From: Protopterus annectens
Taxonomy: Eukaryota; Chordata; Ceratodontiformes; Protopteridae
DNA length: 64,000 bases
Assembly: GCF_019279795.1 (NCBI RefSeq)
Contig: NC_056738.1
Coordinates: forward strand, 480,676,781-480,740,780
Direction of reading: 5' to 3'
A program made the position numbers and the translations under genes. How positions within the stretch are numbered: position 1 is the first letter of the stretch; every line of letters starts with the position of its first letter. Below are positions 12,022 through 23,794 of this stretch, piece by piece. The notes under the pieces were generated by a model. The model ran no database searches, was not told the DNA's origin, and was given only the letters and a program-made list of their open reading frames with translations.

Positions 12022-12520
12022 TAAAACCCACATTTGTGGGTTTATAACCTTCATTTTTATGTTTTATACAGCGCAGCCCGTTTGCGCGGGGCTGCGCTGC
12101 GTTTAAACACCGGCGATCGCCGAAAAAAAAAATATTTATTTTTCAGATTTGCGTCAGGGTACCTTGCCAATGGCCACATATTTGGCCATTGGCATGCTGC
12201 CTGACACATATGCACCCTTTATTTGGAGCTGACATGGCTCCATTGTGTTTTTTGCAGAAACGTACTCAGTTGTCAACTGAGTACATTTCTGCAGCTAAAA
12301 CGGCTCTTACACGGGCTGCTTTGGGCTTCCTGGATCGCTAATCTACCTCATTTGCATGCTTTTCGGCTGCAAGTGAGGTGATTAGCATATCCACGCCCAC
12401 TCCGTGTAAGAGACGTTTTAGCTGGTCTCTTACACGGACTTTAGGGCTGTTCCTGGATTGCGAAGGCTGCATGGAGTCTTACACTACTCTTAGACTCCGT
12501 GCAAGCCTTCGTGAATCCTG
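12022..12520. repeat. Cluster of near-perfect hairpins (fold-back DNA)
   Basis: Several consecutive inverted repeats: 12024-12043 ('aaacccaca'/'tgtgggttt'); 12070-12098 ('agcgcagccc'/'gggctgcgct'); a perfect 12-bp palindrome at 12111-12122; 12153-12205 (inner arms 'gccaatggcca'/'tggccattggc'); 12253-12293 (19-bp arms, one mismatch, 3-bp loop); 12291-12424 (23-bp arms, one mismatch) enclosing 12337-12386; 12402-12437 (13-bp perfect arms 'ccgtgtaagagac'); and 12452-12520 (about 28-bp arms). The motif CCGTGTAAGAG recurs in alternating orientation. It could be a MITE cluster, a fold-back element or a hairpin RNA source. Confidence 0.85.
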
Positions 12521-13607
12521 CCCATTATTCATTCTTACTGTAATGTACACAGCAATAATGTACATAGTATTTATGAAACAGGGATACCCCCTCATTTTGT
12601 CCTGCATATTGCAGAAACTCTATCTGTTCTAATCTGATATACCACCTCTGAATATGGCATTGCAGAGCATTTCTTGAAAATGTTACTTAGGTAAGTAATT
12701 CAAGTACAATTTGAATGGCTGTGGGTTAGCATGTTGTAAATATGAAATGCAAAAAACTGTACATGCATGCACAGACCCAAAGGAGAGAGGACAAGATACA
12801 TTTCCATGCACTTTGGGGGTCTAATAATAGAAACGCAGGTATGTGTATAGACCCTCCTCAAATATATACAAAGCAGAATGACTGAAGGGTAAGCAAGAAA
12901 ACTCTTTGGTCAGGAAGCAGGTCAGGGACAGGGCTGGGGGTTCTCCACTAAGCTGTAATCGGTATTATATGATGCTCATTGTGATGTTGTGGTCCATGGA
13001 CCCTCTGTCTAAGAACTGAAGGTAGTGCACATTTAACACACAAAATGATTATACATTCTAGGCCATTATATAATCTGAAGGTGATACAAAAGTCAGTGGG
13101 CAGCTGTTTCAACTGTTTGCAAAGTAGTTTCCCTGTGCCATTAGTGTTACACCACACAAACTTGCTGACAGCTTTACGTCAACTAAAGCAAAAGGTCAAC
13201 TAAATTCCCAAATGATTACTATGCAGATCACAGATTCAAAGGTTTCTGAAATATGGAACATTTCAAACTGTGAAAAAAAATGAATGTTGATATTCTCCCT
13301 ACCCTACTGTATGGATAGGATTATTTTCACACTGTTCTCACTAATATTGTTTCATTGGTCTTTCTCCGTGTTATGAATGAGGTTGTAATCATTGAACCTT
13401 AAGATGGTTCCTCTGCAGCTCTGTTCTGCTTCAAGTCTCACCATCCAGCACTGTCCACAAGGGTGAACTGGTTTATAACTTTGTACTATAGACAAGGTCT
13501 AATTGCATGATTTTTACATTTTCTGGCAATAAAATCCACATTAATATCTTAACTTATTCATCTGGTTTTGATGGATGCTTTCATACAATAGCCTCTCTGA
13601 TACTTTT
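12521..13607. other. No gene or repeat recognised
   Basis: AT-rich sequence with only short scattered frames. No LINE, SINE or inverted-repeat signature was recognised. Confidence 0.4.
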
Positions 13608-14394
13608 CCGTTAAATCCCTACCAGTTCGCACTGTTGTATTTTGCTGGTATTTCAGTACCAGACACGAGTTTGTCGGTGACAACTACTTCTGTACAACTG
13701 ACTGACAAGTGTCTATTGTCATGTTAGGTGTACAGGACTGTTAGGTCATTGCAGAAATAGCTACAGTCCACCGTTAAACCCCTACCAGTTGCGTGGTTTT
13801 TTTTTTTGGTTTTTTTTTACACATGGTTTTGGCCAGAAGCTAGTTACCTTTTCAGTATAATACTTAAGAGAGAATCCCGTCTCACTGTAGAAGAAGGTTA
13901 ATGTAGGGGAATACCATTAGGAGAGAAGGTGAAAAGATTCATACTACTTACTGGATATGCTTGGATTGGATGATGTTTGCCATGTAATCTCAGGATTAAT
14001 GTGTACTACTGTCAAATCAACAACTGCAAACTTTATAAAGAACACATCGCATTGCAGCTGTATGTTTTCAGCTACGCGAGGTGCTATGAAAAAATCTTCA
14101 CAGTTTTACCCATAAAAAAAAGGTCTTGCCAAAGCTCAAAGTCCCCGGTTTATTGAGTCATCCCTCACATGCAAATGAAAGGAGTCGTTCTCCACATTGT
14201 AAAAACTGCGATCTTGCAGCACTACACAAGACATTCGTCTCTGCAGTACTGCCTGCCTGCCAAATTAAATTAAAAAAAAAAGGTAACCTTATATAATGAA
14301 AATGATTGTTTTCACATCACATTTGTCAGTATTGCATGAATGATAAAATAGTGCCGAAACACAGCAGCGCAAAGACGTGGTAGGGGTTTAATGG
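13608..14394. mobile_element. Non-autonomous TIR element with a doubled left end
   Basis: The left end starts 'CCGTTAAATCCCTACCAG' at 13608. A second, similar left end ('CCGTTAAACCCCTACCAG') lies at 13771. The only right end is at 14394, reading inward on the minus strand 'CCATTAAACCCCTACCACG'. Adjacent to the ends, 'gcactgttgt' (left) and 'acagcagcgc' (right) extend the inverted match to about 30 bp. There is no coding capacity. The two left ends suggest a nested or internally duplicated MITE. I could not assign a superfamily. Confidence 0.6.
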
Positions 14395-14664
14395 AAATGT
14401 ACCACCTCTCCTTATTAAGTATCACAATATTTTAGCTCTAAAATTCATTACATCAAAACACTTCCTTGAAGACTTCCACAGATAAGTTAGAGAAGTAAAA
14501 GTTATGCATGCAGGCCAGAAAATTAAGAGTAATAAAGTAAATTTCACCCTGTTCCTATATCCAGTACATTAAGTAACCTCAGCCTTCAGTGTATCATTTG
14601 CAGTAGCATGTATGCAGCACTAGCCTTTCTGTGAATAAACAGCCAGGTTCTCCCTTTATAGTGA

Positions 14665-14815
14665 TTGAAAATGGAGGGGTTGGTATAATGCTTAAGGTGC
14701 TTACCTCACAAACACAAGGTACAGGATTTGATTCTCACCATTGAAAGGGAAATTAAACAGATTTAAAATGGCCCACAAGGGTAGGTAGCCTGGTACTTAC
14801 CTATGAACCTATGAA
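14665..14815 (+). mobile_element. tRNA-derived SINE with a CR1-like tail
   Basis: The head is tRNA-like: 'ggtataatgcttaaggtgc' resembles an A-box region and 'ggatttgattctc' a B box. The 3' end is 'gggtaggtagcctggtac' followed by ACCTATGA repeats, which is the 3' end of the CR1-like LINE found throughout this window. This is the standard plan of a SINE that borrows its partner LINE's tail for retrotransposition. Confidence 0.65.
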
Positions 14816-15099
14816 ACATCCTGTCCCTGCAAGGATATAGGGGTAACTTGATAATGGCCACTTTAGTTGTTCCTTCTTAGGTTTACAAGCTCTTACAAGA
14901 CTCCAGAGTTTCTATGGTATGCAGTTCCAACACATCCCACTTAGAATGCAAAGAGATGGGACAGATGTACTGGTTGCAGCTCTCACTCATTTATTTAATT
15001 AATTTCTACAGAGTAAAAGACTCCCCAGGACTAGAAGAATATCTCATTTCATACAGGGTTATAAAGGAGAGAGTTTAATGTATGGGACTGTTAAGCTAA

Positions 15100-15240
15100 C
15101 AGAAGCAGATATTCTTCATATTGTTCACTTCTGCAGTAGACTTAGCTATATGGGTTATATCCTGCCAAGGATATAACAGCTGGCCAGCTTCCAAAGGTTC
15201 AGGATGCTTTCCATGCACCCAAACTATCACGCTGCTCAGG
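15100..15240 (+). repeat. Left inverted terminal repeat of the DIRS fossil
   Basis: This stretch is the inverse of 22500-22640. Shared blocks include 'atatcctgccaaggatataa', 'cagcttccaaag' and 'cacccaaact'. Inverted rather than direct terminal repeats separate DIRS elements from true LTR elements. Outer limits are approximate. Confidence 0.75.
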
Positions 15241-18040
15241 CTGAGCTGATTAAAAGATAAGTTTTGGGGCAAAGCCCATCACTACTTTCTTGCCGCCAAA
15301 GTGTACACTCCTCTGAGGCTTGCAAGGATCAGTGGTCAGTTTGTGCTTTCCTTAGCTGGGCAGATGAGTTCCCTTTGGAGAAAAAATGCTTACATTTTCT
15401 TATTTTACTGATGTTTTATTACTTTCCTCTTCAGGAAAGTTATTTTAAAGCTAGGAGTGTTGTGTTTTAATGGATTGTCTCAAGACTGTAATGTACTTTT
15501 AAATGGAACACTCACTGTTTCTATCAGTTTAAAAGTAGTGTTAACTAACTGACAAAATATTTTCTGTGGAGGAATTGTGTTTATTTTTCCACTGTGGTGC
15601 TGCCATAGTCTTTGAAAGTGCTTTTTCCTGTGTTTTTTTCTGTCAAAAAAGTAACTTTTCTAGTCTTGTAGTTTTACTGACATTTGTTGCTTGTTTTCCC
15701 CAGGACAGAGGCCCTATTTTTGACTTCACCATGAAACAGATTGTCAGTCTCACAGACGGTCCTTCTCCCAGCCACAAAAAGAAAAAAGTTAAACAAACAG
15801 CCTTTGCCACCACAGTAGATTAGCACTTTTCCTCAGCTGCAGATGGGTGACTCTGCTGTGGCCATTTTCATACCTCAGACCACTCATCTTTTACCCCGGA
15901 TCACTCTGATGTAACACCTACAGCCACTATGGACCTGAGGTTAGCCACACCCTCTGCAGCTGTTGGAGTCCCCTCAGTGAGCAAGGCAGAACCACTCTTG
16001 TTGATCCTAGGCGAGGGAACAGGGATGGTTTCCCTTTTATATAAGAACATTGTGCCCATCCCTGGGAAAGCAGCAGCTGCCATTTGTAACACAAATGGCC
16101 CCATTGTACCTGTCAAAAAGAAAACAGAAAACAAAGCATGTATCTACTTCTCCTCAAATAACTTTGGATATGAGTAGTTTACTGGCACTGGCTCAGGGTT
16201 TAATTCAGGCTATTGATCCTTCTTGTAGAGTAGTTTCCATTAAAAGAAAGAGAGATGCCTCCTTCCCTGCTGAGATTCAAGATTCTGAATCTTAACAGGA
16301 TGATGTAGGGACAGGTTTAGGGTTTTGTCCTCAGATTTCTGATTTGGACTCAGAGGAGAGCTCACTTTCTGATTCTCCCTGTGGGGTTTCTCTTCCTCTG
16401 AGACTATTGCTAGAATGTGCCAGTGTTTTCAGTGGGAGAACATTGATGTTTCTCAGTCCCTCAGAAAATACTGAGTTGTTACAGAAGGATTTTCCACACC
16501 TGCACTCATACTTCCTGTCCTGTCTTCTTTAGAGGACATGTGTCTTACTACCTGTAATTTTTCTGATAGTCAGCCAGCTGTCCCTAAAAAGGCAGATAGG
16601 ATGTATAAAGTTACTCAGTCATTTTTATACACTATTCTCAAACCTGATCCAGCCGGTATAGTTGTAGTTTACTCCTCTGCTGCTAGGCACTTAGTTAATT
16701 CCAATCCTCTTCTTGCTAATAAGGATGAGAAAATCATTGTTAAGTTTGGGAGAAAAGTGTATACTTCTGCAATTTTGAATTTCTGAATTTTAAATGGTCA
16801 GGCTCATATGTTAAATTTTTTTCTGACATATTGTGAAGGTATGAAGACTCATTTATCAACAATTTCTTCTTGTTCTTGTGAAGAAAAATCTGCCTTAAAC
16901 ATTTCAATTTATTCTATTGCACAGTCACTTCTCAATGTCTGCAGTGTGATTCTGTTGATTCCTCTTTCAGGTTTATGACCACTGGTACTGTTGAAAGAGA
17001 TTTGTTTGGCTGCATTCTCAGAACCTCACAGCTGATGTGAAAAATAAGATGTTAAATTCTCCCTTGGATAGAGATTTAGTGTTTGGCCCTTCTGCTGCAG
17101 AGGTGATCAGAAAGTGTGATGAAAGGGGAAAGTTGCTGTAGGGAAATCTAAGATTTTTCAGCCCTCGTTTTCCAAATTGTCCAAAGGATGTTCTTTATCC
17201 TCATCCAGTTTTGGCAAAAAAGGAATAAACAGTCTCAAGAGAATGCAGGTAAACAGACATTTAAGAAGAAGTTGAAAGGAGGTTCTAAAAAGAAGACTCA
17301 AACCTCCTGAAAACAGGGACACTCCAACAAATCTGAATTACTATTACAGAGACCTTGTGATCCCCTCTCACCCTTACCCTTTATCTCTTCTAGGAAGTCT
17401 GAATCTCCATTTTCCTTTGGCAAAAGGTTGTTTCAGACAAATGGGCTATGAAAATCATATATCAAGGTTATAGATGGAGGGGGGAAATTCCTCCTTTCCA
17501 GGGTTCATTCCTCACCCTGCAGATAAAATTATTTCATTTCCACCTGTTCTTCATCACATGCTGTCCCAAGGATCTATAGAACTAGTTCCTCCTTCCCAGG
17601 TGAGGCAGGGGATTTATTAGGGATGTTCCTAGTCCCAAAGGAAGAAAATGCTTGAAGACCAGTTCTGGATCTTTCTTTCCTAAATATCTTTGTGATTGTG
17701 CCCAAATTCAAAATTATATCACTTCACAAGATGTTGCCTCCTCTTTCTCTTTCAAGTTTCCTGGTAATACTACAATTGAAAGATGCTTATCATCACATTC
17801 CTATTCATCCAGACTTCAGGCATTTATTTAAGGTTTTGTGTGTCTTTTGGACTATCCACTGTACCAAGTGTGTACACAAAGTGTCTAGCAACAATTATAG
17901 CTCATTGCAGGCTACAGGGTATCCACATTTTTTCCATATTTAGATGACTTGCTTATCTTTGCAGAGTCCTTTTCAAAATGTCAGGAATCTTTCTCTTGGG
18001 TGAGAGATCTCCTGCACAAACAGGGATTCCAAAAGAACAT

Positions 18041-18754
18041 AGGATCATAGGAAGTTACTAGGCTAAGGGCCCTAGGGCCCTTACAAGCTAAGTTCTTACC
18101 CTTATTTCCATGATCAGCAACTATTACCCCTGTCCAAGATTACACAGGTGGAACCCCCAGGGTGAATTTATGGTCACCCACCCAATCGTACAGATTCTGT
18201 TTGAAGAGGGCCAGTGAGGTGCTCTGTTTGACATGAAGTGACAGTCTTTTCCAAAGGTGTAGTAACCTCTGCGAGACAAATCTATCCCTCCAGCAGGTTT
18301 TATTAATGTCACATACCAGGTTAAGGTCCTTAGAGTGAGTAACCCGTGTGCCATTTGATTTCTGGATATGCAGCATTTCCAATAAAGCAGGGTCAGAGAT
18401 TGCCTTGCATGCAAGGCAGAGATCACCTCTGAGTAGTCTGTATGAAACAAAATAAAGTGAGACTGATTTCAGACAATCCCCATGGGACAGATATTGAATA
18501 CCTTGAATTTTCCTTGTGAGGAACCTTTGTGGTTTTTCCAATTGCTGCAGGTGCTTAGAAAGGTACATACCAAAAGGGATGTTGTACTCAAATATTGGCC
18601 TGATGAGGGAAAAGTACCGGGAGGTTATAACAATTTGTTTTTTTTCCTGGAGGCAATGCCCTTCTTACCACTGTGGAGACATGGTGGTCAAAGTTAAGGT
18701 TGCTGGCAACCTGTGTGCTCAGGTCTCTCATCACTGAGTGCATACTTAAGGTAT

Positions 18755-18850
<96 letters not shown>

Positions 18851-19085
18851 TTATATACAGTATGTATGTATGTATATGTATGTATGTCTATGTAGTAGTT
18901 AGGAGGAACATTGGTTTTACCAAAAGGAATATATTTTTTTTGCATTGAGTTTAAGGCCATGACGTTGGCATCAATTGTTTGTTTGTGTAAGACCCTCTTG
19001 TAGGATGTTGACATCATTTGGAGATTCTATGACTGTTTCCATGTTGCAGTCATCAGAAAACATTGTTAGCCACACACCTTTAGTT
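18041..19085 (-). mobile_element. CR1-like LINE, 5'-truncated, in the DIRS fossil
   Basis: The 3' UTR begins at 18041 ('ggatcataggaagttactag'). The C-terminal domain is readable on the minus strand (about 18140-18568: 'HLQQLEKPQRFLTRKI', 'LLRGDLCLACKAI'). The match ends inside the RT near the F-x-D-D motif (about 19050: 'SDD' in a degraded form). A (TA)n run of about 95 bp sits at 18761-18853 inside the element, followed by ATGT repeats. It belongs to the same LINE lineage as the copies at 42747 and 49906 but is more decayed. Confidence 0.8.
18761..18895. repeat. (TA)n / (TATG)n microsatellite
   Basis: About 95 bp of TA dinucleotides grades into TATG and GTATGTAT repeats. It grew inside the CR1-like LINE at 18041-19085. 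Confidence 0.97.
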
Positions 19086-19999
19086 TTTGCTTGTACTATA
19101 ATGATGTGATGATAAAAGTCTTTCTTGACTCCCTCACACAGGACTGTGTTCCTGGGATGTCAACCAGACACCTCAGTTCAAAGAACTCTTCTTCTATAGG
19201 AAAAAACTAAATCTTTACTTAGAGCCATGTCTAAGGTTTTACACTTTAGTCATTACAAGGGAATATCTCAGGATTTTGGGTCTCATGGCACCTATGATTC
19301 TCATGATGCCCCTGACAAAACTCCACATGAGAAGCATACAGTAGTATCTGAAATCTCTTTGGTCCCAACATCAACACCCTTTATCTGTTCAGATCCCAGT
19401 ACTTGGATTTGTAAGAGCAGAAATATCAAGGTCTCCCCTTCTCCCTCCCTGCTTCAAAGCAGTCAGTCACCACAGATGTTTTGGAGTTGGATTTTGCTTA
19501 GGGAGCAGTTTCATGAGAGATAAAAGAGTAGGGGTGTGGGACACCAAGGACAGATGCAAGCACATAAATTTCAAGGAGATGCTTGCCCTGATCAAGGTAT
19601 TCAATTCTCTGAATCATCTTTGGTCCCCATAACCTCTTCAAGTCGTTACAGACAATACCACAGTGATGTGCTACACCAACAAGCATGAGGGAACCAGGTT
19701 GTAACCCCTCTGCAGACTAGTCACTTTAGCTTGCGTTATAGCTTCACAGTACAATTTTACTCTACAGGTAAATTACACTCCATCAGAGCAAAAGTGTGTG
19801 GCACACAAGCTGAGGAGGACAGGGGCAGATCTTCACAAAAGTAAACTAGATCCAGGGGGTCTTCCAAGATTTGGTCCATCTGTGAGTTCCCTTAATTAGA
19901 CCTCTTTGCTTCCTCTATAAATAATCAACTGACAAAATTCTGTTTCAGGACTGCATGCAAGAAAGTCTGGAAGACAGATTCCTTTTCTTTCCTTAGGAC

Positions 20000-20880
20000 A
20001 GGAAAATTCCTATATGCCTTCCCACCATCGTCATCATCATTCTCATCATCATCAACCCCTTTTTCCCATTTTACATGGAGTTGGGGTATCATGTCAACTG
20101 TTGCCATTTTTCTCTATTCAGTGCCACTCTCCTGCCTTCTTCAAAATTCTAGCCTGACTGTTGCAGGTCTTCTCTCACACAATCCGTCCACTTCTTTGCT
20201 GGATGTCATCATTTCCTCTTGCCTTCTTCCTGTCTGTCCCAAATCAGGCAAGAAGTAGGATACCAGCTGGCATAATGGCTAATGTCTTTGTCTCCCATGC
20301 ACAAGGAACAAGGTTCAATTCTGACCTCTAGCCAGTGCTTGTTTGGCTTTTACGTGTTCTCCCTGTGTTGTTGTGGGGTTCCTCCCTCCTCTGAAAAACA
20401 TGCTGAGTATTTCCATCTCAAACTCACTAAAGAATGAAGCTGTTGGCAGCACAACAGACTCTACATGGTGCCCTATAGGGGGAAGAGTTGTATAAACCAA
20501 CCACTTTGGGCATCTACTGTGATGTGCAGTATCTTCATGATAGGAGAATGTGTCTCACAAACTAAGTGCTTTGACAGGGCTAGCCACTCAACAGTGTAAA
20601 ATATGGCTGTATGTGATTCAGACATGTTGACTGATGTCACCAAATGGGCATGGGTATTTGCCGGTGATAAGTGGGTTGAGGACCTAGCCTACTCCAACCT
20701 ACACAAGGACCCATAATAATGGTGAGATGAGTGTATGTGCCCCATTGGCCAGTTTGTGCCTGCCATAAAACCCAACAGCCATCCTTTTGTCCAACTCACT
20801 TGAGCAAAATCTAGACGTAAAACCAATCACCCTGCTAAACGTGAACTAAGAATTGCTACACTCAGGGTAGGTTCACTGGC
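20000..20880. mobile_element. SINE-like insertions in the DIRS fossil
   Basis: DIRS coding homology is absent here. 20024-20060 is a (CAT)n-like tract. 20265-20500 has a V-SINE-like body: 'ggcataatggctaatgtc' (A-box-like), 'aaggttcaattctgacc' (B box), then 'gttctccctgtgttgttg' and 'ggttcctccctcctctgaaa', which are diverged forms of the V-SINE body seen at 33119. 20530-20880 is unassigned. The limits are rough. Confidence 0.45.
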
Positions 20881-22499
20881 AGGACACAGCTTAGAAGTAG
20901 ATGACATGACATTAAGGAGGAGGCCAGACATCCTATGTTTCCACTCTTTCATCTGATATACAGAGTACCTCTAAAAATTCAGAAGGAATCCCCCAAGGTC
21001 ATGGTGATGACTCCCTTTTGGCCCAGGCAACCGTGGTTCTCCCTTCTTTTGGAAAAGGCCACGGGCAGTTACCACAAGCTTCCTCACAGAATGGATCTAC
21101 TCACATGAGAACAGGAATGTTTGATACACCCTGACGTCAATCATATTAAATTGACTGCCTGGATGATAGGGTCCCAATTCCTTTTAGGCACCTGTTTTCT
21201 GGGGACATACAACAGGCACAGACACTAATGGAGACAAGAAAGCCTGCTTCTAGAAAAATTATATATTAGCAAATGGAAAAGGTTTTCTAGCTGGTGCCAG
21301 CAACATGACCAGCACCCATTCAGGGCTAGCTGTTCTCTAGTTTTACAATATTTGTATGAGTTACTATCCTATGGCCTTTCTTATTCCTCTATGGAGGTTC
21401 ATTTATTAGTCATTTCAGCATGTCTGCCCATGGATCCTCCTCTTTCAAGGAAGTTGCATGTCAAAATGTTTTTGAAAGAGGTTGTGCATAAGAGGCCTCC
21501 AAGTAAACTCCTGGCCCCGCCTTGGGATCTTAATTTTATGTTAAAGAAACTGACACTTGCTACATTTGAACCAGCTAATCTGGCTGACTTGAGGTTCTCA
21601 ACATGAAAAACAGTTTTACTGATTGCTCTGACCTCTGCAAGAAGGGTATATGAGTTGCAAGCTCTTACGGTGATTCAACTCTTCCTCATTTTCCACAACA
21701 TCAGGGTTTCTTTGAGAACTAATCCTTTTTTATGCCTAAAGTGGTATCTAAGTTTTCTTTAAGCCAAACTATCCATCTCCTCATTTTCTTTCCTGAACCT
21801 AAAAATGAGGGAGAAAGGATATTCCAAACCTTGAATATCCACGGACAACTCAGGTACTATCTTGACAGAACTAAATCTTTCAGATCTTCTGATCAATTGT
21901 TCATTTCTTGTAAAGGTAAGAAGAAGGGACAACCTGTGCCCAAACAGACTGTTTCTAAATGGTTGTCTAAGGCTTTTCCCTTTTGTTATACTCACAATGA
22001 TAAATCTATTCCAGGCAGGGTCAAGGCCCAATCTACAAGGACCTTGACTTTTTCTGTGGCATTTTAGAAAGGGTTGGATTCTAAAAGTATTCCAGAAGCT
22101 GCTATAAGCTTGACTTCTTCTGTATGTCTAGATCATGCTTTGCTAGGACCATTCTTCAGGGGCTCCTGAAGCCTTCTCCTTCCACCTCCAGATACAGTTA
22201 TCTGTGGTAATCTACCTGTATAACTAAGGCTACTGCAGCAGAGATCAAGATGAAGAATATTGTACAGTTGTGTAAGCTGAACTTACCATTACACTAGATG
22301 TTTGAATGATTGCTACTGCAGTAGCTGTTCCTTCCCACCTTCCATCCCCCTTGTTTTTTGGTGTGTTTTTATGCCAGGGTATGGACATTTTTTTTTTGTT
22401 ATTTATAGCCTTGTCCTTTCAGCATCCCTTTTCTGCTGGTAAGAAAATGCTGAAGTGCTTCATGCCCAAACTTGTCTTTTAGTCAGCTCAGCTCAAGCT

Positions 22500-22640
22500 G
22501 CTTTACAGTTTGGGTGTGTAGAAGGTGCCCTGAAGCTTTGGAAGCTGGCTGGCTGTTATATCCTTGGCAGGATATATCCCATATCATTAAGGCTACTGCA
22601 GCCACTATCATTTGAACATCTACTGCTATTTTAAGTTCAA
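22500..22640 (+). repeat. Right inverted terminal repeat of the DIRS fossil
   Basis: Inverse partner of 15100-15240. Just inside, near 22220-22330, a block containing 'gaagaatattgtacag' and 'gctactgcagtag' resembles the outer left end and is the likely internal complementary region used in the circular-intermediate model of DIRS replication. Confidence 0.75.
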
Positions 22641-22773
22641 CCTACACAACTCTACTTTCTCAACATGGTTAGATTAGCATCCAGTTTTACAAAACAGGTC
22701 TGCTAGGTTCACTTTGGCAGGGAGTTCATTAATGGAAAACTCCACCCCAGAACTAAAATATCTCCCTGTCTAT

Positions 22774-22835
<62 letters not shown>
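22774..22835. repeat. (GATA)n microsatellite
   Basis: About 15 uninterrupted GATA units lie just outside the right end of the DIRS fossil. Confidence 0.97.
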
Positions 22836-22836
<1 letters not shown>

Positions 22837-23794
22837 AGAGATAGATTCTTCATACCTTGATATTTTATATTTCTACTGCATAATAATCATTCTGTATGTT
22901 CTCTGTTATATTTTAATTTCTTATACACCAAAATGGTTATCACATGGACTCCATGCTGATACGATTTATGTCTTACACTCTCTTTTTCCTGCTCCCAGAA
23001 TAAAGCTTTTACCCAGTAATATGATATATTGTGAGTTTTTAATCCATTCAGTTACAATCATAGGGCTGTGATTGGCTATTACATGGCTTGTGAACACGGT
23101 TTCAGTGCTTATTCTAACCCAATTATTTATTCATTTATATTTGTTTTCCAGGGTAGAGCACTGATCTCCATGGACTTTTTTCAGACTCAGCCCAGGAGTG
23201 GTGTCAGGTTAAGTGACCTGCTCAAAGTAACACAGTTAGGCAAATAAGGCTCAGGGAATCAAACCTTGCACTTCTGGACCAAAAGAAACAGCTTTTTAAC
23301 AGCTTCTTAATACTCTAGGCCAACTGCAAGGCTTTGGTCAATGCTTACTATAAGCTGTTTAAAACATTTTCATTGTCCATTTACAGTTTTCTAGTACAGA
23401 ACAGGTGAAAAGGCACTGTTTTTTAAGTGTTAAAAGCTGTAGTCTTTAAATCAGTTCCAAACCTTCCCTGCTTCACATGATTGCTGCTTAAGGTAGCTCT
23501 GAGATCATTTGTGACTGAGAGTTGTCATTTCAAAGTGTTAATTAAGCAAAAAAGCGGCCTAAAGTTTCTTGACAATGTGCTTAATTTTTGCAGTTACAAA
23601 AATAAGAGCAACACTTCACTTGCCAAAACTGAGTATTTACAAGTTTATGTGCATAGTTTGGCAGTATAACCCATCTCTGTTCTTCAAATAGAGATCTCTC
23701 CAACAGCTATTATCATCCTATAGCACGTTATTGAATTCAGCATATCACACTCTCGAGATATAAAATTATGTGCGGTTAAGCAAGAGCAAGAACT
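22836..23794. other. Unique-looking DNA with one MIR-like SINE
   Basis: No gene recognised. The only feature seen is the MIR-like SINE at 23196-23285. The rest is AT-rich sequence without recognised coding content. Confidence 0.4.
23196..23285 (-). mobile_element. MIR-like (CORE-type) SINE fragment
   Basis: The plus strand reads 'ggttaagtgacctgctcaaa', 'gtaacacagtt' and 'ggaatcaaacc'. This corresponds to the reverse complement of the MIR family motif in which a B box (GGTTTGATTCC) is followed by 'gtgtgac..gggcaagtcactta'. MIR-related CORE-SINEs occur in several vertebrate lineages. It is degraded, with no visible target duplication. Confidence 0.55.

Larger units (their letters stand above)
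9830..12520 (-). mobile_element. Harbinger-type DNA transposon (limits approximate)
   Basis: The left limit is set by the abrupt end of the CR1 match at 9829. Inside are an intact transposase (10064-11200, minus), an upstream non-coding stretch rich in 'cttacacacgcgcacac'-like repeats (11440-11640), and a hairpin cluster (12022-12520). I did not find a convincing terminal inverted repeat or a 3-bp TWA target duplication, so the right limit is uncertain and the hairpin cluster may be a separate insertion. Confidence 0.5.
15100..22640 (+). mobile_element. DIRS-family retroelement fossil (broken)
   Basis: A DIRS1-like tyrosine-recombinase retroelement in plus orientation. Inverted terminal repeats of about 130 bp lie at about 15100-15240 and 22500-22640, sharing 'atatcctgccaaggatataa'. 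Parts in order: a gag-like Ser/Lys-rich region (about 15700-17300), a reverse transcriptase region (about 17640-18040 and 19085-19700, with 'LKDAYHHIPIHPDFRH'), a recombinase region (about 20900-22070), and an internal complementary region near 22220-22330 that echoes the left end. Two later insertions interrupt it: a CR1-like LINE (18041-19085) and SINE-like DNA (about 20000-20880). It is broken, with probably more than ten breaks besides the insertions, and looks old. Confidence 0.85.
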
